64,000 nt of DNA from Priapulus caudatus (Eukaryota; Priapulida; Priapulimorpha; Priapulimorphida; Priapulidae). Made by a program: the position numbers and the translations under genes. Under the pieces are notes generated by a model. That model did no database searches. It was not told the origin of the DNA and was given only the letters and a program-made list of their open reading frames with translations. Positions 22,237 through 32,610 of this stretch are shown here, piece by piece (within the stretch, counting starts at the first letter, position 1; the number at the start of each line of letters is the position of its first letter). The DNA is taken from the NCBI RefSeq assembly GCF_000485595.1, contig NW_014577201.1, positions 306,409-370,408 on the forward strand, read 5' to 3'.

Positions 22237-23289
22237 GTGTCTAGGTCACTGACAGCAGCAGAGTGTGACTACGCACAAATCGAAAAAGAGCTACTGGCAA
22301 TAGTGTTTTCCTGTGAGAAATTTCACCAATACGTCTACGGGAGGCAGGTGGAAGTGCAATCCGATCACAAGCCGCTCACAGGAATTATCAAGAAGCCCCT
22401 CGCGAAAGTGTCACCGCGTTTGCAAAGAATGCTGTTGAGACTGCAGCGATATCAGTTCAGCATCACTTACGTACCCGGCAAATACATGTACATCGCCGAC
22501 ACGCTGTCACGAGCATACCTGGATAGGGATAATGCTGAGGACAGTAAACTCGATGAGGAAATGGACGTTCAAATTCACTCATTCGTGGAAAACCTATTCG
22601 TGAGTGAGCAGAAGCGTGAGCAACTCAAGCATGAAACCGCGAGAGACCCGGAACTTCGGGAACTCAGGTCCACAATTCATGCTGGATGGCCGGCAGAGAA
22701 GTCCCAAGCACTTCCCGCCACGCGACCATATTGGAATATACGTGACGAGGTGTACGAGGCAGAAGGCCTGCTATTCTATGGGGAAAGACTCATAATGCCT
22801 CGAGAAATGCGCAAGGAAATGCTCAACACTGTGCATGAGTGTCACCTCGGAATGGAGAAATGCAAGGCCAGGGCGCGTAACACCATCTACTGGCCTGGAA
22901 TGTCATCAGCAATCGAAGACTTCATAGCAAGGTGCAAAACGTGCAGCCGTTTCAAGAAAAGACAGCAGAAGAAACCGCTGATTCCACATGATATACCAGA
23001 CAGACCGTGGACAAAACTCGGTATGGACTTGTTTGAGTATGGGGCAAAAGACTATCTTGTTGTAGTAGACTACTACTCCAAGTTCCCTGAAATCAGCCTA
23101 CTCGAGAGAAAAACTGCGACTGAGGTGATCACGCATCTCAAGTCCATCCTCGCGAGGCACGGGATACCGGAAACGATTGTATCTGACAATCAACCGTTTA
23201 GCTCCCGTGAGTTCAAAGACTTTGCTAGGAAATGGGACAGAACTATGTACCTCAAGCCCAACCTACCCCCAGTCAAACGGACTCAGTGA
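22237..23289 (+). pseudogene. pol: Pol part 3: RNase H and integrase N-terminus/core
   Basis: 350 codons. RNase H residues are visible (E-K-E-L-L-A near 16-21, S-D-H-K-P-L at 42-47, and A-D-T-L-S-R at 87-92). The integrase follows with an H-H-C-C zinc finger (H200, H203, C233, C236) and two of the three catalytic residues, D264 and D317. RNase H removes template RNA and integrase inserts the cDNA. The frame is lost near 23280, before the catalytic glutamate. The first RNase H aspartate block lies upstream, about 22175, in another frame. Confidence 0.92.
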
Positions 23290-23905
23290 ACGGGCTGTAC
23301 AAACAGATAAGAACATCCTTAGAAAGTCAGCCGAGGAAGCGAGTGACCCATACATCGCGTTACTCGAATACCGAAATGCACCCATCGCTGGAATGAATTA
23401 CTCTCCCGCTCAACTGCTGATGAGTAGGACACTTCGATCAAGATTACCAGCAAAAAGTACATCGCTGATGCCAAGAATTGCAAAGGATGCATGTGGGCAG
23501 CTCAAAATGAGACAGAATGAGCAGGCACGCCTATATAACAAGCATGCAAAACCGTTAAGAGAGCTACAGACTGGTGATACCGTCAGGATCAGGACCCAGA
23601 AAACTTGGGAACCAGCTGTAGTACAACAGGAACACGCGGCGCCAAGTTCCTACGTAGTACAAACACCCAACGGACGTTTCTACAGGAGAAACAGAAAACA
23701 CTTACTGAGGACATGCGAACCGAAACCTGTGATAACTGGTCCGGAACTCGATGAAATCCCGACAGCAGGAAGTTCGCTGGAGCACCATGAGCTCCCAGCA
23801 CATGCGGAACGTACTGAACCGGCACGGCAGAGCACTACCTACACTAGTCGCTCTGGGAGAATCATCAGGGAACCAAGTCGTTACAAAGACTACGTCAAAT
23901 CGTGA
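23270..23905 (+). pseudogene. pol: Pol part 4: integrase C-terminal part
   Basis: This carries the third catalytic residue in Q-S-N-G-L-S-E-R-A-V, the downstream Y-R-N-A-P block, and a basic C-terminal region ending at TGA (23903-23905). It is separated from the integrase core by one frame change near 23280. No chromodomain was recognised in the tail, and no further frame before the polypurine tract suggests an envelope. Confidence 0.88.
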
Positions 23906-24238
23906 TTCTGTTCTGTGTGATTGAACTGGTGGTAAAGACCAGTTCCAACAGTGGGCTATGTGCTAGCAACCTCTAGCCCTGCTGCAGAGTTTGTCTGTTA
24001 GTGTTAAAAGTTGAATGATAATTGATGATTTCAAATCGCATTTTGATCCAATCCAGAATTTTATTGTTCTCAACAATTCAGTCTTGCAAACATAGTTCTA
24101 CATGGTACAATTAGATGTTGGTAAAATATTGGGTACTTGATTATAATTGACAATTCCATATCTAATCGATAATTTACCAGTCAAATTTATTACTGAATAG
24201 TTTTGCTGCTCGAGTTCAATTGTTCTATTCCACTGTCT

Positions 24239-24275
24239 TAAAAAAAAGAAAAAAAAGGAAAAAGAAAAAGGGAGA
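24239..24275 (+). promoter_or_regulatory. Polypurine tract
   Basis: An uninterrupted A/G run (ending AAAAAGGGAGA) immediately before the 3' LTR, where plus-strand DNA synthesis is primed. Confidence 0.85.
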
Positions 24276-24396
24276 TGTCATATATGCACTATACGTCATA
24301 AGTACCCGGATAACTCTAATGTAATATCAACCAATCAGAGGCGAATAAATTCTGTTGTGCTTTCCTAATGGCGCTCTTCAGCTATTAAATATTACA
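24276..24396 (+). repeat. 3' LTR (121 bp)
   Basis: Same 121-bp length and ends as the 5' LTR, with four substitutions. It is followed by ACCAC, the copy of the pre-insertion target. Confidence 0.93.
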
Positions 24397-24401
24397 ACCA
24401 C

Positions 24402-24867
24402 TACATTTGATGAAAATTTAAGGTATTTCCAACATAAAATATTAAAAATAATTTTACCTACAAATAAACTCCTTACAACAATTGGCATCAAGGACAATAA
24501 CTCTTGTACCTTTTGTAAATTTAGTATTGAAACATTGCTTCATCTATTTGTAGAATGTGAATATACTGCTTTAATATGGACCGATCTGCTCCAGTGGTTG
24601 ATATCTTGCGGATATACACACTTGAAACCTTTGGAGGCGCAAGATATTATTCTGGGCTCTCCAAAAGAAGATATAATCTTTAATTTCATAATAACCATTA
24701 CAAAATATGTTATATATCGCTCAAAGTTAAGCGAAAAAATCCCAACCTTGGCTGCAGTGGAGGCATATTTAAAATACATCATGGAAATTGAAAAATACAT
24801 AGCAGCAACAAATAACAAACTCGACAGATTTTATGGAAAATGGGCATCAGTAATGCACAAACTTTAA
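24402..24867 (+). pseudogene. LINE ORF2 C-terminal region, beyond the nested element
   Basis: This frame continues the LINE after the Ty3/Gypsy insertion. It contains I-L-P-T-N-K-L-L, a C-x2-C...H-L-F-V-E-C-E metal-binding-like segment and I-W-T-D-L, the conserved C-terminal region of L1/Tx1 ORF2 proteins. The reported open frame starts at 24355 inside the 3' LTR, which is an accident; LINE sequence begins at 24402. It ends at TAA (24865-24867), followed by about 290 bp of 3' UTR. Confidence 0.8.
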
Positions 24868-25315
24868 ATTGCTTATATTTGTAACAGTTTGTAGGTATTT
24901 AACATATACAAAAAGGCGGTGATTATTTGCACGTTTTACACTAAAAAAAAGAAAAGAAAAATAGATTGTACATCGCAGTGCCTATATTGCCTATTTCTGT
25001 TGTTGCATGTTGCAGTAGATATCCCCCGGCAAAATTATGGCAAAAATTACTTTGTATAGCTCTCGTCAAATACTAATCATTGTTCATATGTACCAATGTA
25101 TGCCTATTGTTTGATATTATTGCTTTGGTGGATCTAGAAATAAAAAACATTATAAAAAAAACTGTATGACACAATTGTTAGTGTGCCATGTGAATTTTCA
25201 TTATTTCATTCTGCATACAAGATTTTTTATCGTTGTATAAACACATGATATAGCCAAGCATGTCTTCTTATGATGCCACAAAGGTTATTGTTGTTATTAT
25301 TTGTATTTCATTCAG

Positions 25316-25492
25316 GTGGAGCAACTTTGAGAACGGTTTCTCAGGCTGTGAGTAAGGTCAGTAAGTTACCTGGAGCTTGTTTATCTCTGGTAACAAAGAC
25401 GCCGACATCACCTATTATAACTATAGTCTCAAGACCATCAGTAACTACTTCAGCATCCCCAGTTAGTAGTTCTGTCGCCAAGCTGGTTACAG
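25316..25492 (+). CDS. Host gene, internal exon (177 nt, phase 1-1)
   Basis: The acceptor is TTTGTATTTCATTCAG and the donor is ACAG|GTGAGT. Entering in phase 1 gives 58 full codons with no stop and leaves one base. The peptide is Ser/Thr/Val/Pro-rich (for example SVTTSASPVSSSVAKLVTG), the kind of disordered linker common in nuclear or regulatory proteins. It sits 157 bp beyond the LINE insertion that occupies most of the preceding intron. No catalytic or binding motif is visible. Confidence 0.65.
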
Positions 25493-25601
25493 GTGAGTTG
25501 CTAAACATTTTTCTCTAGAATAAAACATTAAGTATGAAAGCGTTGAGAATTATATGCAAGCTGTTTTTTACGTGTTTATTCATGTTTACCACAGAGGCCT
25601 C

Positions 25602-25608
25602 TCTCTCT

Positions 25609-25655
<47 letters not shown>

Positions 25656-25670
25656 CTCTGTCTTTATATA
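25602..25670. repeat. (TC)n microsatellite
   Basis: An impure TC run about 110 bp downstream of the 25316-25492 exon, at the left edge of the Helitron-like array. Confidence 0.95.
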
Positions 25671-25679
25671 ATTATTATA

Positions 25680-26514
25680 CTAGCGGGATACCCGGCGTGC
25701 CCGGGGAAATCAGTGGCGTTTACTCAGTTGGTGACCGCTTGGTTGAAGGGAAAATACCCAAACAAATCTAACTATCTATCTATCTATCCATGCATCCATC
25801 CATGCATCCATCCATCCCATTCCATGCCATCCCTTCCCATCCCATTGCACCGCATCCCGTCCCATCCCATCCCATCCCATCACATATTCCATCCCATCCC
25901 ATCCCATCTCATGCCATCCCATGACATGCCATGCCATGCCATGCCATGCCATCCCATCGCACCGCATCCCATGGCACAGCATTCCATCCCATCCCATCCC
26001 CATCCCCATTCTATTCCATGCCATGCCATCCCATCCCATGCCATCCCATGCCATCCCATGCCATGCCATCCCATGCCATCCCAAACAGTAAAAAATAATA
26101 AGAAATCAAAAGATAAAAGACATTAAATATAAAAAATAAATAGTAAAAAGTAAAAAATTAAAAATAATACATACTAGAGGAAGGTAAAGGGAAAAAAAGA
26201 AAAAAGGGGAAAATAAGTTACCCAGCTGAGACTCGAACCCGGAATCCCGGTGTAGGAAACGGATTTTCTAGCGATTAAGCCACTCCGCCGTTAAGGGTAT
26301 ACCCATGGATTCACACGTACGTGATGTTAATCTGTACGCACCGCCATCTATTGATGAATAGAATTTTTATGAATTTTTAACTTTTTAACCTTTTAAACTT
26401 TTTCCACCTCTCAGACGTGCTGATTCTGAAAATATCTTTAGTTTTCCTCTAGGCTGCGGAGTTCTCTAGTTATGCGAGTACGAACTAATTCGGCTGAACA
26501 ACTTTATATATATA
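25680..26514 (-). mobile_element. Helitron/Helentron-like non-autonomous element, array unit 1
   Basis: Read on the minus strand the unit ends in a GC hairpin (CCCGGGCA-CGCCGGG), then TATCCCG and CTAG followed by T. A hairpin about 7-10 nt before CTAG|T is the hallmark of Helitron 3' ends. The interior contains (CTAT)n and CATCC/CCATG repeats, an A-rich part and a tRNA-like segment at 26221-26288. The other end is TATATAAAGTTGTTCAGC, not the canonical TC, so a Helentron/HINE-like relative is more likely. It is head-to-tail with the next unit. There is no Rep/helicase coding. Confidence 0.5.
26221..26288 (-). repeat. tRNA-like segment in the array unit
   Basis: On the minus strand GAGTGGCTTAAT resembles an A box and GGTTCGAGTCT a B box of RNA polymerase III promoters, 40 bp apart. 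The arms do not fold into a full cloverleaf, so this is a tRNA-derived or SINE-like piece, not a tRNA gene. Related pieces are at 27009-27085, 28334-28405, 31128-31196 and 42717-42786. Confidence 0.5.
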
Positions 26515-27480
26515 CTAGCGGGATACCCGGCGTTGCCCGGGGAAATCAGTGGCGTTACTCAGTAGGTGACCGCTTGGTTGAAAGGAAAATACCCCAAAAA
26601 ATCTAACTATCATTCTATTCATGCATCCATCCATGCACATCCGCCATACATCCATCCATCCCATTCCATGCCATCCCATCCCATCACACCGCATCCCATC
26701 CCATCTCATCCCATATCCTATCCCATCCCATCTCATCTCATCGCATCCCATGCCATCCCATGCCATCCCATGACATCCCATCCCATGCCATCGCATGCCA
26801 TGCCATCCCATCCCATCCCATCCTATCCCAAACAGTAAAAAATAATAAGAAATCAAAAGATAAAAGACATTAAAAATAAAAATAATTAATAAATTAAAAA
26901 TATTAATGAATTAAATCAAGTAATAAGTTAAAAATTAATTGAACATTTAAAATAATACATACTAAAGAGGTAGGTAAAAGGAAAAACGGAAAAAAGGGGA
27001 AAATAAGTTCTCCACCTGGGACTCCAACCCGGAATCCACGTGTAGCAGACGGATGTTCTAGTGATGAGACCACTGCGCGATTACGGTTATACAACATATA
27101 ATGCGTATAAACATATTATTATATAATAATATATATATATATCGATATTATAATATCGATTGTATTATATACAACATATAATACAACATATAAGAGCCCA
27201 CTGATCTCTATAATATAATCATATATTATATTATATTATAGAGATCAGTGATTCAGCCGTACGTGATGTTGTATGTACGTACGTGACCGCCATCTATTGA
27301 TCAATAGAATTTTTTATAAATGTTTAACTTTCTAACTTTTTTAAATTTTTGTTTCAGCCAGAACCACCTCACAGACGTGCTGATTCTGAAAATATCTTTA
27401 GTTTTCCTCTAGGCTGCGGAGTTCTCTAGTTATGCGAGTACGGACTAATTCTGCCCGCCTGAACAACTTCTTTATATATA
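26515..27480 (-). mobile_element. Helitron/Helentron-like non-autonomous element, array unit 2
   Basis: This repeats unit 1 in the same order: hairpin and CTAG terminus, GGCGTTACTCAG, CATCC/CCATG tract, A-rich part, tRNA-like segment at 27009-27085, the ACGTGCTGATTCTGAAAATA region and a TATATA end. It has an extra AT-rich hairpin at about 27100-27250 (arms CACTGATCTCTATAATATAA and its complement). Confidence 0.5.
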
Positions 27481-27593
27481 CTTAGCAGACTAATACCCGT
27501 ACAACGACCAAATCGTGCCTTAAAATATAAACTTCATGTAAGTGACACAGTTGGAGTAAAATATTTTTATTGCAACTGAAAGAAAACAGAAAC

Positions 27594-27625
27594 AAAAGAA
27601 AAAAAAACAAAAAAAAAAAAAAAAG

Positions 27626-27666
<41 letters not shown>

Positions 27667-27671
27667 AAAAC
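27594..27671. repeat. Poly-A tract
   Basis: Nearly pure A for about 75 bases. The phenylalanine-rich open frames opposite it are artefacts. Confidence 0.95.
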
Positions 27672-27775
27672 ATTTTGGAGAACAACAGAGAGCAATTCTA
27701 TACAGTATGCAGGGCATTGGAAAAAGTGCCCTCAGTTTGACGCCTGACCACTTGGTTGAAAGTCAAAATACCGCA

Positions 27776-28145
27776 AATCTATCTATCTATATCTATCTAT
27801 CTATCTATCTATCTAATCTATCTCTAGTCTATCTATCCTATCTATCTATCGCTTATCTTATCTATCTATCTATACTATCTATCTATGATATGTTATCTAT
27901 CCATGCATGCATCCATCTATGCATCTATTCATCCATCCATTCAGGCAGCCATCTCTCCATCCATCCATCCATTCAGCGCAGCCATCCTCCATCACTCCAT
28001 CCATCGCATGTCATGCATGCCATCTGCCATGTCATGCCACCCATGTAATCCCATCCCATCCATTCCATCTCATCCTATGCCATCTCATTGGATCCGATCC
28101 GATCCCATCGCAGTCGACCCATCCATCCATCAAATCCCAAACAAT
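27776..28145. repeat. (CTAT)n then CATCC/CCATG-type microsatellites
   Basis: The same order of simple repeats appears in each Helitron-like unit (25765-26080, 26600-26830, and 46230-46345). They therefore belong to the element rather than arising independently. Confidence 0.85.
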
Positions 28146-28560
28146 AAAAAATCAATAGAAATAATATCAAGAACATGAAAATAATAATAATAGTAAAAAA
28201 ATATATTTTTTTCAATTTTTAACTTTTTTTTTAATGAATGTAGTAACATTTATTTTTTACATTTTTGAAATTAACGCTGAAGTGTGCAGAAGTAGATACT
28301 AAAAAGTAAAAAGTAAAGGAGAACATTTTTTTCCCCAGCTGAGATTCTCGAACCTGGAATCTCGGGTTATAAAACCGCATCTCCTACCGACTACGCTACG
28401 GCGGCGGACAAGACAATCCCGAATGAATTCCCACGTACGTGATTATTAAATTTTGACTTTTACAATTTTTTTTTACTTTTAAACTTTTTTTAATTTTGTC
28501 TCAGCCAGAACGGACTCATTTTATTTCGCCACAGACCGTAAGGTTGGAAGTGATTTGGCT

Positions 28561-29796
28561 GCCGATTACTATGTTTATCGTGTGCAGCTTACGCGATTTG
28601 TAGTGACAAATCACTGGAGAAAAGCTAGGCCGGTCGAGACGTACATGCAATATAAGACACAGACTTACACAATTACTTTTACACTTATCATTATAGATAT
28701 TTGAGGCTGTATTTCCCAGATTGAATCATTTATTCCGTGATGCTAGTATAGTATATCGCGAGCGTTTTTATAGCACAGTACCCGGTGGGTTTAGTGTATA
28801 ATATAAATGTGATGTATTTCAGACAACTTAAAGTAAAGTACATATAAGGCGGAGTATTTTAAGTGAAGCAGACGTATTTGTGGGCCGCTCAAAGCGCTTT
28901 GATTTCACTACATTGTATGGTCCGGTGGGCGAGTTCGATGTGAATAAAATGCAAATTTTGATGATACAAACATAGGAGCCTTCGTTTTTAGTCTTGCTAG
29001 CTTGGTCTATATATTCACTGTATCATTTTCGAGGTAGTCCTTATGTTCTTTTGGATATAAAAGATTTTTCGTACTTTTGCGTCTAGACATCGGATACAGT
29101 AGTTTTACGGTTTATATTTTTACACTAAGTACTTTTTTTGTTGGTCGGAATTTGGCTAATTAGACTCTTTCCAGGGCCGTTTGTGCTAAACTTTCCTTGA
29201 TGGGAGCGCCACATACTCTAGTGGCATTTATAAATCGGAAAGCGCAGGCGCTGACACCGAAGATGGATCGCGTCTCCCGTACGTTATCTCGCCGATGAAA
29301 CTTTTCTCGTATTGCTTTAACGCGCGCGCTCTCTCTCCACAAGGGAAGTCCGCTACAGTCCGGGACAGTGTTTTCATTATGATATAATATGAACAAAATA
29401 GGTTCGTATTTAAAGCACTTAGCAGTAATCCTTCTCAGACAATGAACATCTCTCTTGTAACGGGTCAAGGATGATTCGGACTTTTCAGCAGGTCACATGC
29501 AAACGGTGATACTGATATTTTGTACTATTCAAGTACCGATTCAACTCGCTCATATGCCTACTAGAACGGGATAGTGGTGCAATATTTACAGTTTGTTTAA
29601 TTAATAATTCACGTGAGTTTGATTCTAACAACAGAATTTTTTAATGCGATCAGAGGGGTCTGTGGCAACACGATAAAGCTAGATTAGGTCCTCAATACGC
29701 TTTTTGTCTCATAAGTGTTATATGATGCTCTAATGAACAAGGAGTGATTGACAGTCCTAACTATGTAACCTTATTCAGGCATTACGCGCCGAGACG
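28561..29796. other. Intron of the host gene, no feature recognised
   Basis: No domain-bearing frame is present. ATCGCGTCTCCCGTACGTTA at about 29268 recurs at about 41272. Confidence 0.4.
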
Positions 29797-30755
29797 CGAA
29801 AAAGTTTGTTGTTCGGCTAACAAAGCCGAGTGAGACGACGTTAACTCTGCGCCTTTATCACAGTTACAGGATGGCTTCAATTATTTACCTAATGTGTTAA
29901 TCATCGTGTGCGAAATTAATGGGCTGCAATTCGCATGTTCAGATTTAATTCTCGCGCCTAATCTCCGCCTCATGCCATACACCCGTGTATGCGAAAAGCT
30001 CACTAGAAATCTCAGTCTCCGGAGCAAGTGTATTTATTTTTACTCCGCTTATATGATTGAATATCCTCGACATCATTCCTCCGTCGTGGGTGGGATCTAC
30101 GTAAGTGGTCAGCATATTAAGGTGTTATCCAGTATCTTCAGCTCGATCGGCCGCGTTTATTTTAAAAAGTGATGATGATGGCTGAATATGTAACCTATAC
30201 AGAACCAACCGGTGGTATAAGTGCGATTAAGACAAAGAAGGTGTCCAACTGAATCGATGATATTGAAGATAGCCAAATATGGGAGCACTGGGCCGCGCAT
30301 AGAAGAGAAGTGCGGCTGGCGCAGAGGCGAAAAGAAAAGATAACATGGTGAATCCGTGCGCCATAATGAAAGCCAGCGCCAACGGATCCAAATAAAATAC
30401 TAGATGACCGAAAGTGTTCCTCCTGAAGGGTGGCATGTACGGAACCGCCCGCAGTATATTTAGTCTATTTTACGCAGCTGTCCCTTATTTCCCAGTCCGC
30501 TGCGCCCTGATGAACAGTACTAGGTAGAGTCGACTAAGCATTTGCACTCGTTAACGAAGCCTGCCAAAGGCCGTGTCCACACAGGACCATGGCGGGTGCC
30601 CGTGCATGGTTAAATCGTCAGTGATAACACTGATATACAGCATTGGCTCCCCCCTCACATCGGCAGTTAGGTGATGTCCTTTTGTTTGAACCCTGCCAGG
30701 TGTTGTCCTGGGACATCGACAGTTCGCTGCATGTATGTCGAGCTTGTGACAAGGC

Positions 30756-31331
30756 ATCGGGAGGGTGTATTTTTTTCCTAGGTCAATCAAGAACATAGGG
30801 CTCTAGCGAGCGCTGCCATTGGTTGATACAAATCACGCCTGCCTCAAACTCCTGTTTATTAGTGCATTCACTGCATTGTGACCCTAACCCTAACCCTAAC
30901 CCTAACCTAATCCTAACCCTAAACCCTAACCCTAACCCTAACCCTAACCCAAATCCCTATTTAAAAAATATATATAAAAATTTAATTTTTAATTGTTGTA
31001 AAAATTAATTGTTGTTACAAAATGTTGTAAATAAATCATGTAAATATTTGCGTTAATTGGGAAAAAAATGTTAAACGAATAAAGATAGGAAAATACAGAA
31101 AACAGGAAAATAATTAGAAAACGGGCGGGATTCGATCCACCCAACTTTCATACTTGACGCTAGCGATGTAGTCGCTAACCTATTGAGACATATCTAAAGA
31201 AGTAATTTTGAATGTGCTATGTATATTACAATACTGTGACGTCATTGAGCGACGAAATAAGCCCAACCAATAGCAGCGCTCACTACAGCCCTATGTTCTT
31301 GATTGACCTAGGAAAAAAAATCACGCCATCG
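30756..31331. mobile_element. TIR element with (CCCTAA)n and a tRNA-like segment
   Basis: Terminal inverted repeats of about 60 bp share TTTTTTTCCTAGGTCAATC, AAGAACATAGGGCT and GAGCGCTGC.ATTGGTTG. Inside are a (CCCTAA)n tract at 30881-30950 and, on the minus strand, a tRNA-like segment at 31128-31196 with GGATCGAATCCCGCCC. Degenerate direct repeats with GAGCTTGTGACAAGG lie outside both ends. There is no transposase. The second copy is at 42350-42923. Confidence 0.65.
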
Positions 31332-31653
31332 GCAGCAGTACGTGCACTGACGTAAACATAGACTGGAACGCTGCAGTTTGCTGCATGTCTATCGAGCTTG
31401 TGACAAGGGCTTGGAAACATTCTAGGCCTATTTTCACATATGACATGGATTCTTCCGCTCACTCAAGATAGATGAAATAGTTCTATTTGTATTTTCATTT
31501 TCACAATAAGTGCACGAAATTTAACGAACTACAGCTTGTAATGTTCTATTTACATACCATATCGGATAAACACAAAAGTTTGCTTCGAACTGTTCGATTA
31601 CCAAACTTAACCACTTTTCGAACGATCCACATAACCTGTAGAATTTGGGTAAT

Positions 31654-32022
31654 GCTATCCCCCGGGCGTGGAGGGAGGTGACCGCAACGTAGCAGTACTA
31701 GTGTTGGGATAGTGTTAGGATTATGGTTAGGGTCAGGGTTAGGGTTAGGATTAGGGTTAGGGTTAGGGTTAGGATTAGGGTTAGGGTTAGGGTTAGGGTT
31801 AGGATTAGGGTTAGGGTTAGGGTTTTTGCATCATGATATCTGTGCACAAAGATATCTGTATTTTTGTGGATCACAATGCCTATATATAGCGCGGCGACAC
31901 ATATATATTTAGTTTGAGGGTTAGTGTTGGCGGTGTTGAAGTGAGGGTTATCGTTAGGGTTAGCGTTTTGAACGTCATCGTCAACGTTATCACGTGACCT
32001 CCCTCCACGCCCGGGGGATAGC
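31654..32022. mobile_element. 369-bp TIR element with (TTAGGG)n
   Basis: The ends GCTATCCCCCGGGCGTGGAG and the exact inverse near 32003-32022 form TIRs of about 32 bp (continuing GGAGGT). The interior has a long TTAGGG-type tract at 31714-31823 and degenerate hexamers near the right end. It is unrelated at the TIR to the neighbouring CCCTAA element. The second copy is at 43247-43615, also 369 bp. Confidence 0.7.
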
Positions 32023-32610
32023 AACACCCGTAGAATTTGTATTGAGCAGTCATCGCCGTCGGTGTAAGTAGTCCGCTTCGCGGACGGGTATCGTTTCACT
32101 CACAAAAAGGTGCGAACGTCAAGGCATTCTAACTATAGTTTCAATGTAAAATAGTTTTAATTTTTAAACCCAGCATGGGTGCAACGTAACTTAATTTCTA
32201 AGCGCATTTTCTGCACTTGGCTAGACTACGGCCTAAAAGCCCTGCCGCTCCTCCTTCCAGTTGCTGTGTATGCGAATTTGCCGCTTGGCTACGCCACACG
32301 ACGGTAAATAACGTGGAAACCATGTCGTGCAAAAGTACGATTTATGTCAAAACGAAGGAAGCTACGCGGTTTGTAATACTACCGGAAGATAGAATAAGGA
32401 CCAGTGAACAAAAGAAGCTCATGTTTGTATACATTTGTATTTTTATTCACATCGAACTCGTACGACAAAATGAGTGAAATTAGTACCAAATACACGTGTC
32501 AAACTCCTTTGTCTTTATTAACTCGATCCTGATCATATTACATATATGATATATATATGTAATTGTGTATGCAATTGTGCATGCAATAATGATCTTTAAT
32601 CTTTTTGTAG

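Larger units (their letters stand above)
19824..24396 (+). mobile_element. Ty3/Gypsy LTR retrotransposon (4573 bp), nested in a LINE
   Basis: Two 121-bp LTRs with TGT...ACA ends, a 5-bp target-site duplication ACCAC (19819-19823 and 24397-24401), a primer-binding site, a gag with two zinc knuckles, and protease, RT, RNase H and integrase in Ty3/Gypsy order, then a polypurine tract. No envelope-like frame follows the integrase. The LTRs differ at 4 of 121 positions, so the insertion is not brand new. Pol is broken by at least three frame changes. The very short LTRs and double-knuckle Gag fit the Mag-like lineage (inference). Borders are complete; coding is not. Confidence 0.93.
17525..25159 (+). 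mobile_element. L1/Tx1-like LINE, 5'-truncated, split by a nested LTR element
   Basis: The outer target-site duplication is AACTGTATAACACAAT at 17509-17524 and AACTGTATGACACAAT at 25160-25175 (one mismatch in 16). It brackets RT-coding sequence, a C-terminal region and an A-rich 3' end (AATAAAAAACATTATAAAAAAA). The Ty3/Gypsy element at 19824-24396 splits it. Without that insert the LINE is about 3.05 kb, starting in the linker before the RT, so the endonuclease and ORF1 are missing. RT motifs (DFEKAFDSVSW, RGCRQGDPISP, YADD) match the L1/Tx1 group. Confidence 0.85.
27481..28560 (-). mobile_element. Diverged third unit of the Helitron-like array
   Basis: Same organisation, with a different terminus (CTTAGCAGACTAATACCCG), a poly-A tract, (CTAT)n, CATCC repeats, a tRNA-like segment at 28334-28405 and a partly shared end (CAGCCAGAAC). 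The downstream boundary is unclear. Confidence 0.4.

Noticed and set aside
25776-26084. Met/Gly/Trp-rich frames at 25.8-26.8 kb
   Set aside because: These are translations of CCATG/CCATCC repeats.
26221-26288. tRNA gene
   Set aside because: Boxes A and B are recognisable, but the stems do not pair into a cloverleaf and the segment repeats within mobile units. It was kept only as tRNA-like.
30881-31823. Chromosome-end telomere
   Set aside because: The tracts are short, face each other in opposite orientation, and lie inside TIR elements with DNA continuing on both sides.
32260-32302. Possible extra exon between 25.3 and 32.6 kb (good acceptor CTCCTTCCAG, donor GTAAAT)
   Set aside because: 43 nt long, so it would shift the frame into the terminal exon. 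The copy at 43.9 kb has a different length.
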